From Distichodus sexfasciatus (lineage: Eukaryota > Chordata > Actinopteri > Characiformes > Distichodontidae), in NCBI GenBank assembly GCA_032718565.1, contig JAVGVS010000829.1, positions 1-64,000 on the forward strand: 64,000 nucleotides of DNA. The letters are read 5' to 3'. Positions 23,601 through 36,751 of the stretch are shown here, piece after piece. Under the pieces are notes generated by a model. That model did no database searches. It saw nothing but the letters and a program-made list of their open reading frames with translations, and was not told where the DNA came from. A program made the position numbers and the translations under genes. Every line of letters starts with the position of its first letter. The stretch's first letter is position 1.

Positions 23601-26600
23601 CTTCTTTATCCATTTGGAATCCATCTGGATATAGAATAAAATGATTTGATAACATCATGCATTTTTCTATATTTATTTTTTACTCTCTAACATTATAGAA
23701 TGGAAAAAAAAATCTGATTAATGGGAAATGAAGAAATACTGAAGTTTTTGAGCATTTGGACTCCTTTTGGCCTATAACTGATTTTTGACTAATTTCTGGG
23801 AGAGCAGTAAATTTTTTGCCACGAGGGCGTCCCATATGAGAGCCGCGGCACAATAGCGCTGTGGACGCGCGTCGGGAATAAATAAATATCAAGTAAATGG
23901 CTGCACTGTGAGCAGAACGCTGGTTGTTTTTGTTATTTATCAGCTAAAATATGTTTTGTCTGTAATAAATGGGAAGATTTAACTGAACTGGAATGTTTTA
24001 GTGAATGTCGGACTTTACAGTGAGAGTCGTGCACGCTAACGAATGCACCGTGTGTTTATATTGCAAAAAATATAATTTACGGCGTCATGGTTCAAGGTCA
24101 AGTCGCGCAGAGTGTGACCTAATGTACGCAGCCGCAAAGCTAAGGGAAAACCGGAAAACGTTGTGCTGATAATTGTTAAGAGGAATCGATAATGTTGGAG
24201 GCCAGTAGTCCCCTCTCTCTCCGACCTACACACACACATGCTTCTATCCCACCTTCCATTTTTCCATATGCTAGCTCCTCCTCCTACTCTGTTTCTCCAT
24301 CTCTCCATCTGTGTTGTCTGTAAGCCATCTGTCCTCTCTCCTTTTTCCTCTTGTCTCCCGCTGGGAGCTCGCGTCCCTAATTAATCGTGTCACATCTGCG
24401 CCTGGGCACCAGCAGCACACGATTCGGGGGCCCGTGTGTCCCGCTCTAATGATGTCACCGCTGTTCTTATCTCTCTCTCTCTCTCTCTCTGATGAGGTCA
24501 TGCATATTCCAGTAGGCCTCTCGGTGACATCACAGGTGGTCATTTCCCCCCAAAGTGTAATTAAACTCTCGTGTGATAGTACAGGTAATTGGTGTTAAGT
24601 GATGAGTCAAGATTCAGTGTTTCCATTATTACACACACACAACATTTACAGGATGTAACAGACGCTTTTCTCCAGGACGACTTACAATTCCCAGTTTAAG
24701 TGCCAGTTTCCCTGGAGCAACTTGACGTTAGGGGTCTTGTGGAAGGATCTGATATTTTTAGTGTTGGAGGAAGGATTTATTCTACAACATCTTAGTCCAC
24801 ATGGATTAAAGTTTTCCGTCGCTATGACGGATTTCCATCAACTGAGTGCACTAAAGGTTAATAATGAGATTGATGCAGATCCGAAGGAAAAATTGAGCGG
24901 GGGCTAAACAAGCTTCGACAAAAGTCAAAAAGACAGACAAAAGTTCTGGAAAGGCTGTCTTTTTCTTTGGTTTAATTACGATTTAATTATTCTTCCTGAA
25001 AATAAAAATAAACATTATGGTTTCGGCAGTTTGCTTAAACATCGACGGCTGCGGAGTAGTCTACAGGCTGCAAGCTATTTCCTGACGCTTGTTTAAGATG
25101 CCAAACTTCATAGTAAGGAGAAAATAATTCCCAAGCATTTAGTGCCACATCATTTTCCAAAAAGATCGGAATAGAAGGTATTCATGATTGGAAGTCAGTG
25201 GTGTGTCATGAAGTGTCTCATTCGCTAATAGTCGCTAAAAATGGTCGGAAAACAGTGGAGAAAACCCATTGCTTGAATAGATAAAGAAGCCAAAACCCCG
25301 AAGCTCAAGATTCAGGGCAGTGGCTCCGGTGTCGCAAGTGCTTTGGTTTGGAGTCCTTTTTCTTGCTGTTAACAGAGGAATGGCAATGGGAAGCTGCTCT
25401 AAATTTCCCATATTTTGGGTTGGGATCTTGGGAAAACTCGGGATAATGGACATTGAAATTTTGATGCATGGCCAAGGTGGTATGGGGCCGTGACGCGGAG
25501 CATTTGGTTTAAAAAATAAATGTGACCCTCCACGGCAAAACCAGTCGCTTGTCGCAACAGAGGTTTCCGAGATAAATGAGCGTTTATGTTGCGTGGGGTA
25601 AAATGTTGGATTTTTCGTTTTTAGTGTTTTGAAACAGTGGAAGGTCTATACTGTACTGTTGTGAATAAATTTGGCTGAAAAACTTACCCTTTCCATCCTA
25701 AAAACGTGACTTTCTTGAGGTGAGGAATTCAATTCCAGCAGAATGTTAAAAGTTTCTGTTTTGACCGCTCTACTTCAGTATTTACGGTAAATCCACTGGT
25801 TGACTAGCGTGAAGATATTTCTCCGGAATCCATCTCCGTCTCCCGAGTTCAGTTAACCTAACGCAGGTAGGCTATCCGTGTGGTTGTGAATGCAGCGTAG
25901 GCTACCGTAAATACAAACGTAGCTGCGACCGCACCAAGCGTCTGTGAGTGCTACGGTGATAGTCAACTTCAAAGGCAGATTTCTCCGTTTCTCACTTGGC
26001 GTGACAGGAGAAACCCGACTCCTTTGAATGTTGATATCTCAGTCATATGTCGTCCGGTTCATTCCATATAGGTATCGTTTTGAAGCTTGATTTGTGCCCT
26101 TTCATGACAACATAATAACTCAATAATTTAAAAAATTTGCGACAAGCGACTGGTTTTGCCGTGGAGGGTCACAAATAAATAAGGCAGATGATTTTTCTTT
26201 GCTTTACATCCAGCATCCTAACTACCAGACCGTCACCAACCTGATCTTTCCTAAGACAAATTAAAAATTAATGACAGGAAACTAAATCTGAAGAATAAAA
26301 ATATATAGAAAAATGTTTCCTAAAAAGAGTGGACAGAGAGAGAGAGTTGGAGACAGAGAAATATATTCTATTAAATCATCCTCTTGTTATTTTTTCAGCT
26401 GCAAAAATCACAAAATCTAAGACAGAAACTCCTCAGAGTCTCTCTGTTTTGGCCAAAATACTCCTGAATTGTTTCAGCAGCTCAAACACACACACACACA
26501 CACACACCCCAAAACCGCTCTCTACTCTACTTCTCTTCTTGTAAAGTTTGATGATGATGTGCTGCCTTTTCCTGTTGATGATGATAATGATGATCATAAT

Positions 26601-27403
26601 GGTGATGATGACAATCATGACGACAGTGACGATGATGACGATGATTAGGATGATGAAGATGTTGACGATGATGACAGTGATAAGGGTGATGGTGATGACA
26701 ATGACTGTGACTATAATGACGATGATGATGATGATGGTCATAATGATGATGGTGATAATGTTGATGGTAGATTCTGGCAGCCTACAAGGCCCTGATGGAG
26801 CGGCTGCTAAGCATGCTGGGAGCGCACAACGCCACGGTGAAATCCCGTGAGATTTTAGAGCTGGAGACGAGACTGGCCAACGTGAGTGAAAACCCGTTCG
26901 TTTGAGCTTCGCTGGTTTCTTTTGGTTTGGTTTTTATGGTTAAAATGCAGATTTGAGCTTTTGAGAGTTGTATTTGATGTGTGTGTGTGTTTGTGTGTTT
27001 TGGATTCTCTTTTTGCAGATCACAGTGTCAGAGTTTGATGAGCAAAGAAAAGACATCAGTAGCATGTACAACCGCATCACACTCAAACAGCTGCAGCGTA
27101 TGGCCCCTAGTGTGAGTACACACACACACACACACACCAAGCCCACCCTCTTTATCCACGGCTGCTTGTATAGAGCCTGTTTGATGGATGAAGTTATAAA
27201 CCTCAATAGAGTCACTGTTTCTGTGTTGTTGAGAGACAGAAAGAGAGCCAGAGTGAGTGAGAGAAAGTGTGTGTGTGTGTGTCTAAGTATGTCTGTGTGT
27301 GTGTGTGTGTGTGTGTTGAGAAAGAGTGTATTCTATTAGTTCAATAATCCTCTTGGGATTGTTTTTCAGCTACAATTCACAAAATCTATTCACCCAGACA
27401 GAG

Positions 27404-27452
<49 letters not shown>

Positions 27453-30400
27453 CAAGAGGGAGAGAGGGAAGGAGAAGAAGAGGAAACAAGAAAGTAAGAA
27501 ATAATGAAGGCAAGAAAGAAAGAGCCTCAAAAAGAGAGGGATGAGGAGAGGAGGGGAAAGAGAGGAAAGGGAGAGACAAGAAAAGACAAAGGAGGAAGGG
27601 GATAGAGGAGTGAGCGAGAGAACAGAAGTTGCTGTAATTGGCAAAAGTGCTGATTCATGGGTCTTCATATATCCTAATTTGTAAGACATTTAATGTGATC
27701 ACATTTGAAAAAAGCAAACAGAACAAATCGAAATGAAGTTAAATAGTGGAGCATGAATCACAAACAGGGGCGGCACGGTAGCGCGGTGGTTAGCGCCGCC
27801 GCCTCACGGCCAGAAGGTCCTGGGCTCGAACCCCGGGGGCGGCCATAGGGTCCTTCTGTGTGGAGTTTGCATGCTCTCCCCGTGTTTGCGTGGGTTTTCT
27901 CTGGGGGCTCCGGTTTCCTCCTACTATCCAAAAGCACAGCTAGGTTGATTGGCTACTCTAAAGTTCCTTTAGGTGTGAGTGGGTCGGTATAGATGGTGGT
28001 TAGTTTCTCAGTGTGTGTCTTTGAATGTGAGTTGATTGCCCCAGGGCTTTCAGCTTCTGGGAGAATGTACGCTGTGCACAAATTGGCTGCCCAAGTTCCC
28101 CAGGATGTCTGAGTGGTTGTTGTACCCAATTCTCAAATGCCAGCGCTTTGGGTTTGAGGACTAACACTATATAAATGTAAATGTAAATAATAATAATAAT
28201 AATAATAATCCCAGTTTGAATTCTTGAGCATATTTATAGTCTATAAGTAATGGTGGCAAAAAACAACCTCCTAAACAAAAATTGTTCATTAATGACAATT
28301 GAGGTAATATGTAAATCTAATTGTGATATTGCTTTGATGTTGTATCGTCCAGCCCTATCGTATCGTTCTATTACAGCTGTTGGCAGCATAACGGTTAGGA
28401 AGTTGGCCCCATGATGGGAGGGTCGCTGGTTCAAGTCCTGGACAGGTAAAGGTACCACTGAGGTACTCATGAAGAAGGTACTGTGCCCCAGAAAACTGCC
28501 CACTGACACTTGACGGATGGATCAAATGCAGAGGTCACGTTCGCTGTGGTGCAATGTGTGCTGTGTTGTTGTGGGCTCAAGAAATGACAAATCTTCCCTC
28601 ACACTTGGTCTTTGTTTTTGAATGTAGCTTTTCTGAAAGTCATTCAGCGACAGAGTCCAAACTTTCTGTAAAGTTGCGTTTTTGGGTGCTTTCTGGAGAT
28701 GGAGGACACAAAAGCTGGGGTCAAGAACAAAAGCCAGGGATTTAATGAAAAACCAAACTGAAAAAAACAGACACAGACACAAGCACTGGCTCGCACTACT
28801 AAGCGTAAAGCTTAGAAAAGAGGCCAAAAATCTGAAAGTGAGTGATTATTTGTCATTGTGAACACCCCACAGCACAGCACATATGCATTTAACCCATCCG
28901 TGAAGGAGCAGTGGGTGGCTAACCAGCGCCCGGGAAGCAGTGCTCGGGGGCGGTACCTTGCTCATGAGTACCTCAGTGGTAACTTTAACGGGCCTGGATT
29001 CCAACCTGCGACCTTCTGATCACGGGGCGAACACCCTTCCGTTATGCCACCAGCTAATTGAGGGGCAGCGCTGTATAGTAAACAAAACTCTGATGACACT
29101 CTAAACAGCATTTTCTTCATCTTATTGAAAGACTGGATAATATTCAGCTGGATTAAGTAAATAAGAAATAAAGGACGGGTGAAAACGATATCAGACGACT
29201 AATCAACCTGAACCAGCCCACTGAGTAGATAACGCGCAAACTAAACTAACAAACTAATCAAACCAGCAGACAAATTATGTAATTATACTAAACCAACATA
29301 TAAACAGATAATGAGCAAACCAAACAGACGAACAAATTAAATTAAACCTGCATGCTTAACAGGTAATAAGCAAACAAACTAAACAAACTAAACAGACAAA
29401 CTGTGTAACCAAACCAAAGCGACACACCAAACAGATAATGAACAAGCAAACCAAACAAACTAGACAAAATCAAACTAAAGAAGCGCATGCAATTGATAAC
29501 AAGCAAATAAACGAAAGAAACCAACAAATTATTAACCAAACTAAAGGGGCACACTGAACAGGTAACAACCCGAACAAACCAGACAAAATCAAACTAAAGA
29601 AGCACATGAAGTTGATAACAAGCAAATAAATGAAAGAAACCAACAAATTATTAGCCAAACTAAAGGAGCACACTAAACAGGTAACAACCCGAACAAACCA
29701 GACAAAATCAAACTAAAGAAGTACATGAAAGAGATAAACTAAACAAACCAACAGACAAACTAAGTAATCATACTAAACCAGCATATAAACAGATAATGAG
29801 TAAACCAAGTGAGTGAAAAGAAGCTTAAACAAACCAGACAAACAAATTAAACTAAACTAAGCATGCTAAGCAGGTAATAAGAAAACTAAACAGGCAAACA
29901 AACCAAACAGAGTAAACAAACTAAACCATGAGCAAACAAAAAGCAAATCAGTTTTTTCATCTCAGATTTGGTAAAGAATATAACAATAGATTTTGGTTTT
30001 TATTAGAAGAAATGAACAAGAAATATGTGTATTGTTCATATGAGTGTAGTGGAGACAAAAGCATGCGTCATGTGTTCAATATACTGAATTAAAGTACAGA
30101 TACTCAGAATTACACACTTTACTACAGTACTCAAGTATTTTTACTTCATCACTGACAACTCTACTGTTTTGAATCTTTTGTTTTGTTTAATGTCGGTGGA
30201 AAATGCATTGTTATGCAAATTTAATTGTAAGTACAGTATGTATCAGAGCGGTGCATATTCATGAGTGTATTTGGACTTCACATTAATCAGCTTATGTTGA
30301 ATAACGTGAATGTGATGTAAAGGGAATAAACTCTAATCAGTGGAAGATTTGCGATGTCTAGACGCTGTTTCATAGGGATTTATTTGATGAGGCAAGTTTA

Positions 30401-33400
30401 TTTATACAGCATATTATCATACGCAGAGGTCTTCAATGTGCTTTACAGCAATACAATAAAAACTCTTTTTAAAAAAGTATTCATTAACTTAAAGGAAAAT
30501 GGTTCCGTTCCAGAGCTGGAACTTGGAGTTTGAGTGAAAAGGAAAGTTTTTGCCGGCGTTTTTTCCACTCAGGATCTGTGACCTCGACACGGCTCGGAAC
30601 CGGAGCAGCCAACTTCACGCTCGATTGATCCAAATTTGCCATTTTGAAAAGCCATAAAATGACGAGTTACGCTTTTTAAAAGCTTGGCACAGACTAACGT
30701 CCCAAACCGGTAATAAATCAATATGGGCCAAATTGAAATATGTCCCTAAGTGCTGCGTCCCCCGATGCTGCTCATGAAGTCTGGCGCTCTGCAGTATGAA
30801 GCGCTGTTGGAACTAAACGCTAGTGTGATGACAGGGAGGATTACTGTGACATTTTCATGTTTCTCTCTTCCTCCCCTCCTTCATCTCCTCTTCCTCTCCA
30901 TTTTCTGTCTGTCTCTCGCTGTCATCTTCTCCCTCGCTATCTCACTCTGTCCTTCATCCCTTCTCTCCCACTACTCTTCTACTCTCCTTCCCTATCTTCC
31001 TCTCCCTCATGTTCTCTTGGATCCTCTCCCTCTGTCTACCTGTCCTCCCTCTCTTCCTCTCTATCTAACTCTCCCTCTCTTTCTCCCCTCTCTATCTCTC
31101 CTCCCTCTCTTCCTCTTCCTCTGTATCTACCTCTCCTTCCTCTTCCTCTCTTCCTATCTCTTCTCCCTTTCTTCCTCTCCGCTCTATCTACCTCTCGTCC
31201 CTAACTCCCTTTCTTCCTTTCTTCCTCTCCCTCTCTATCTCTCCTTCCTCTCCCTCTCTTTCTATCTCTCCTCCCTCTCTTCCTCTCCCTCTCTATCTAC
31301 CTGTCCTCCCTCTCTCCCTCTCTTCCTCTCGTCTTTATCTACCTCTCCTTCCTAACTCCCTTTCTTCCTTTCTTCCTCTCCCTCTCTATCTCTCCTTCCT
31401 CTCTTCCTCTCCCTCTCTTTCTATCTCTCCTCCCTCTCTTCCTCTTCCTCTTTATCTACATGTCCTCCCTCTCTCCCTCTCTCCCTCTCTTCCTGTCCCT
31501 CTTTATCTATCTCTCCTCCTTGTCTCCCCCCCTCTCTCTCTTCCTCTCTATCGAACTCTCCCTCTCTTCCTCTCCTCTCTATCTACCTCTTCTCCCTAAC
31601 TCCCTTTCTTCCTCTCCCTCTCTATCTCTCCTTCCTCTCTTCCTCTCCCTCTCTTTCTATCTCTCCTCCCTCTCTTCGTCTCCCTCTCTATCTACCTGTC
31701 CTCCCTCTCTCCCTCTCTTCCTCTCGTCTTTATCTACCTCTCCTCCCTAACTCCCTTTCTTCCTTTCCCTCTCTATCTCACCTTCCTCTCTTCCTCTCCC
31801 TCTCTTTCTATCTCTCCTCCCTCTCTTCCTCTCCCTCTCTATCTACCTGTCCTCCCTCTCTCCCTCTCTTCATCTCCTCTCTATCTACCTCTCCTCCCTA
31901 ACTCCTTTGCTTCCTCTTCTTCTCTGTCTCTCCTTCCTCTCCCTCTCTTTCTATCTCTTCTCCCTCTCCGTCCTCTCTCTATCTACCTGTCCTCCTTGTC
32001 TCCCTTTCTTCCTCTCTATCTAACCCTCCCTCTCTTTCTCCCCTCTCTATCTCTCCTCCCGATCTCCCTCTCTTCCTCTTCCTCTGTATCTACCTCTCCT
32101 CTCTCTTCCTCTTTCCTTCTTCTTCCCCTCTATCTCTGCTCCCTCTCCTTGTCTCCCTATCTGTTCATCTCCCTCTCTATCTCTCCTTCCTCTCCCTCTC
32201 TTTCTATCTCTTCTGCTCATTCTGCCTTTCCCTCTCTCTCCCTCTTTCTATCCCTCTCTGTAACTATCTTTCTGTCTCCCTCTTTTTCTAACCTCTCTTT
32301 CTGCAGTTACACTGGAAGCGGCTGTTGGATCGAATTTTCCACGATAATTTTTCGGAGGAGGAGGAGATTGTAGTGCTTGCGACTGACTACATGCAGAAGG
32401 TGTCTGACATCATCAAAACCACCTCTAAAAGGTAGGGAGGGTGTGTGAAGTGAGAAGGTCTCAACGTGTGTGTGTGTGTGTGTGTGTGTGATAGTGTGAG
32501 TTATAGAGCAAGAAAGACACTTAATAGTCATGGTGCCTCTAAGAGGTCACACACATAAATCTGCACACACAAAGCCTGTAAAAGACACACACACACACAC
32601 ACACAATCACAAAGCTACACACACGTACACACTCACGTACACACTCATATCCTTTAAACAGCGAGAGTTCTATGTAATACATCCACTTCTCATTCTCAGT
32701 AGTGTGTGTGTCAGTGTGTTCATACACGGCTTGTGTCGTTGCCTTGTTTGTCACAGCCGGACTTGCATCCTTCTCCCTCACACTCTCCTTAAGCTGAGAC
32801 GTCTTCATCTCTTTCTTTTCATCTTTTCACTCTTTCTTTCCCGCCCTCTCCCTCTCCCTCTCCCTCTCTCTCTCTCTGTCTCTCTTTCTGCGTCTTATCT
32901 TTTTTCTCAGCTTGGATGGGGATTTATTATTTTTCCCTGAGAGTTCGCTCTTCATACGCTGCTATAATCACACATTATAGCCCATAATATGCCCACAATG
33001 AAACCTTCCTCTCTAATCACTGTTATTATCATCACCATGGCGACGCCCGCCGTGTCAGCCAATCGACTCCCGGCGGCCGCGACTCCGGCGTTCGGAGGGA
33101 GGAATGACTTTTTCCGTCTATCTTTGTGTTCTTCCTTTTCATTTTTCCCTCTCTACTCGTCCCCCCGCTGTCCTTCCTCTCTTTCCTCCGCAGCCGCATC
33201 CTCCCTCCCTCCCTCTCCGCGGGCCCTCACTGCTGAAAAGTTCTTTTCTTTTCTTTTGTTTTCTTTACGTTTCTCGTTCTCGCCTAATTTTCTGACACCC
33301 TCGCTTTTTTCCCCCCTCTGTGTGTTTTTCTTCCTCTTCGGCATCTGTTGTGAAATAATCGGTGGCTTGTGGCGTCTTTTTTTAAAACGCTGACTGAGAA

Positions 33401-36400
33401 GTAACATCAAAAGGAGCGTTCGCAGCCAGGCTAACGGCGCTAAAAGCTAAAGCGCTGCGCTAACCCGACGCCGAAAAGCCATGAAATAGCGACTCGGCTT
33501 CCTCTCGGACACGCTCGCTTTCACGTCTCTGGTTTGATACACGGTTGTGCTGAGAATTGATTAAAAATAAATGGTGTTAATTACATCAATTAGTTGCGAT
33601 TAATTGCAGGTTTTAAATGCTTGCTTTTTTTTACCTAGATAAAACCATGCATTGTGACGAAGTGACTGATTCTTTGTCATTGTGAACACAGCACAGCACA
33701 CAGTGCACCACAATCAAATGAGACCTCTGCTTTTGACTGGCCCCTGAAGGAGCAGTGGGCAGTTTTTGGTAGCATCCGGGGAGCAGTGCTTGGGGACGGA
33801 ACCTTGCTCATGAGTACCTTTACAGATCCGGGACTTGAACCGATCACGGAGTGAACCCTTTAACCGTTACACTACCAACATTCCCTAGAAATGTGTGTTA
33901 AGGACTAGTAAGGAACAAACCGCTCGGTTTTAATTTGCCATGCTCCATAACAGAGGTCGAGCGATATTTGTTTTTCAGTGCAGATATCGATACCGATTAT
34001 TCCTAGGGATGGGCTGATCCACATTTTTTCAGTTCCGATCCGATTTCGGTACACAGCTGCCGATACCGATATAGATTACGGGGACTGAACCGGACTGAAC
34101 TGGAACACCTTAGTAAAATGTTGGAGGTGCGCTGTGAGAGACGCTCGCTAACAAATGCAGCAGCAAGGAACACAGAGATTGCAAGTGAGAGCTGATGTTG
34201 TTAAGGAAATTAAACAGTATATTCGCGTGATTTGGGGTTGTAGTGTGTTGCGTTGCTTGTTCTGCTCATGGTCATATCAATATGTAGGAATTAGCGTGAA
34301 TGCTGAACAATAAACCAGCTTTACCGCAGTAACCCTTCCGATGAATAACGTATAGAGCTTGTACGAATACGCAAACATACTGTAGATCAACCTACAATTT
34401 ACGTATCGGCTCCGGAGATCGGCCCAGTGCCACCGATACCTGATCCAGCTGTTTGAGTCATTAATCGTTCATGCTCTAGCTTGAAGTTCATACGTGAATC
34501 TGAGGTTTTTAGAGCCAGGTGAGCAGTTTTTAGCTGCTGCGGAAATGAGTTTATCTTTTCTCCTTGATACTTTGCAGAAATTGAATATGGGGATATGAGT
34601 ACAGTATTTCTGGAGAGCGCTCAGCTTTTGTCCAGGGCAGTAAGCAACGTGACAACCGGCAGCTTGACTTTATGGATCCGGATAATGTTCGCGAAGTCAG
34701 TAGCGTCTGATTGATGGATCGATGCTTCACACGGCCGAGTCGGAGTCTCTAACCTCCATCAGCTGTGGCCGTTTTTGCGCCAGAGTTTCAGCCTCGCAGT
34801 CGATACTCTCATTTACGCTCCTCTTCTGAGAGATTTTTCTTCTCTCTAATTGTCTTGGATTATGAAATGAGGAGCGATTTCCTCTGTGCTCCCTTTGTGC
34901 GAGTAAATATGATGGAGGATGAAGCTGGTATTGCAAAACAGAAAATTACTTTTTGAAAGCAGCAGAAAGTATTTCAGCCAATGGAAACACAAATGAAAAA
35001 CATTTCTAATTGTTTTTTTATTGTTTTCCAAGACTTTACTTATTTTTTAAATTTTATTTACTGCATTACTTGCAGTAACACTTAAATATATTAAGCTAAT
35101 ATGCGCATTGTTAGAGGCAGATGGTGGCGTAATGGTCGGGCGTTTGCCCCGGTATCAGAAGGTCGCCGGTTTGAATCCCAGACCGGTAAAGTTACCACTG
35201 AGGTACTCGTGAGCAAGGTACCGTCCCCAAGCACTGTCCATGTCAGCTGCCCGCTGCTCCTTCACGGATGGGTTAAACGCAGAGGTCAGATTTCATTGTG
35301 GTGCACTGTGTGCTGGGGTGTGTTCACAATGACAACTAATCACTCACTTAATTTTACTGATGTCAACACAGTTTTAATCAGAGTGATTATTTTGAACACA
35401 TCACAGCAGAGGTGTGTGTGTGTGTTTACATCAGTATGTGTGTGATTTTTGACAGCAGATACTTCACTGTGTGTATCAGATTTCTTTGTGTGTTTTAGAG
35501 AGGTGTGTGTGTGTGTGTTGTAGAGTGTTTGTGTGTGTTAAGAAGCAGCTAATGTTAATGTTAGCTAATGTTAATGAAGCAGCTTTATGTACGTTATTGT
35601 ATATAAGATATAGTTTTATTTTTTTGTCTTATTTCCCTGACCTCCTTATTTAAGTTTGTATTTGTATCTCTATTGTGTTATTTTTCTAAATTGCCTAATT
35701 GCACAGTTAAAAGAGCAGATCAGGATACATTTCACTGCATGTTGTACCTGTATAATTTGCACGTGACAAATAAAGAATCTTGAATCTAATTTCTAGCTAA
35801 TTATGCGGATGAGTGTGATGCTGGTTCCCGTGGTGACGAGTCTTTGTGTGCAGGTTGAATGTGCTGCTGTACGACTGCCCATGTATTTGTCACATTGTGG
35901 GGACCTTTTTGTCCCCTAAAATCACTTTGATCTGTTTTTTTGGGTTTTGTGGGGACATTTGAGAGGTCCCCATGAGGAGAAATGACTTTATAGAAAATGT
36001 GCTTGTTTTATTTGAGAAACTAAAAGAGGTAAAAGATGTGCTTTTGGTTACTGAGGTTAAGGTTAGGGTTAGGATTAGGTGTAGGTGTAAAACTATATAC
36101 ATCTAGTCATTATGGGAGCCTATGGAAAGACCTCACAAAGATAGTAATACAAGACTGTGTGTGTATATCAGCGCTCAGCTCCACCTCTCACACGCCAGCA
36201 ACACACACCCTTTTACAACGGAATAAACCAACAATAAATGAATAGAAACACACTCACACCTGTGCCATTGTAAAGCTCTGTTCATCCCTTTCTCCCTTTT
36301 ATTTCTTCTTTCTCTCTCACGCTTTCTTTCTGTCTCTTGCTGTTTGTTCTGTGTATTTCTGTTGTTCTCTTTCTTTCTTTACTTACTTACTTATCTCTCT

Positions 36401-36719
36401 CTTTCTCTTTTCCTCTCTATCTCGTTTTTGTCTTCTTATTGTCCCTTCTGTTTCTCTTCATTTCTCCTTCTCCCTCCCTCCCTCTCTCACCCTCTTACTT
36501 TCTCACTCCCTCTCTCTAACTCTCTCTAACTCACTCACTCCCTCTCTCTACCTCTCCCTTCCTCCCTCCCTCCCTCGCTCTCTCTCTCTCTAACTCTCTC
36601 TCTCTCTCAATTGAATTGTGTAGAAGTGCTTTGTTGGCCAGACAGACCCGTGGCGTTGCCAAAGTGCGTTATGATTAAAATGCCATCCACGCTTCAACCC
36701 GCGAGCTGCCCGCGTACAC

Positions 36720-36751
<32 letters not shown>

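Larger units (their letters stand above)
23228..26770 (+). other. ecel1 intron 3
   Basis: Contains AT-rich repeat-like sequence (about 23,330-24,200, with GATAAGACTTTATTA and GAGGAATCGATAATG strings at either end), a unique block at 24,360-24,600, the hAT-like MITE at 25,522 and a terminal GAT microsatellite. Confidence 0.6.

Noticed and set aside
26548..26850. Met-rich frame (MMMM...) with an exon 4 reading shadow
   Set aside because: It is the GAT microsatellite read in one frame; exon 4 itself is used in the ecel1 frame.
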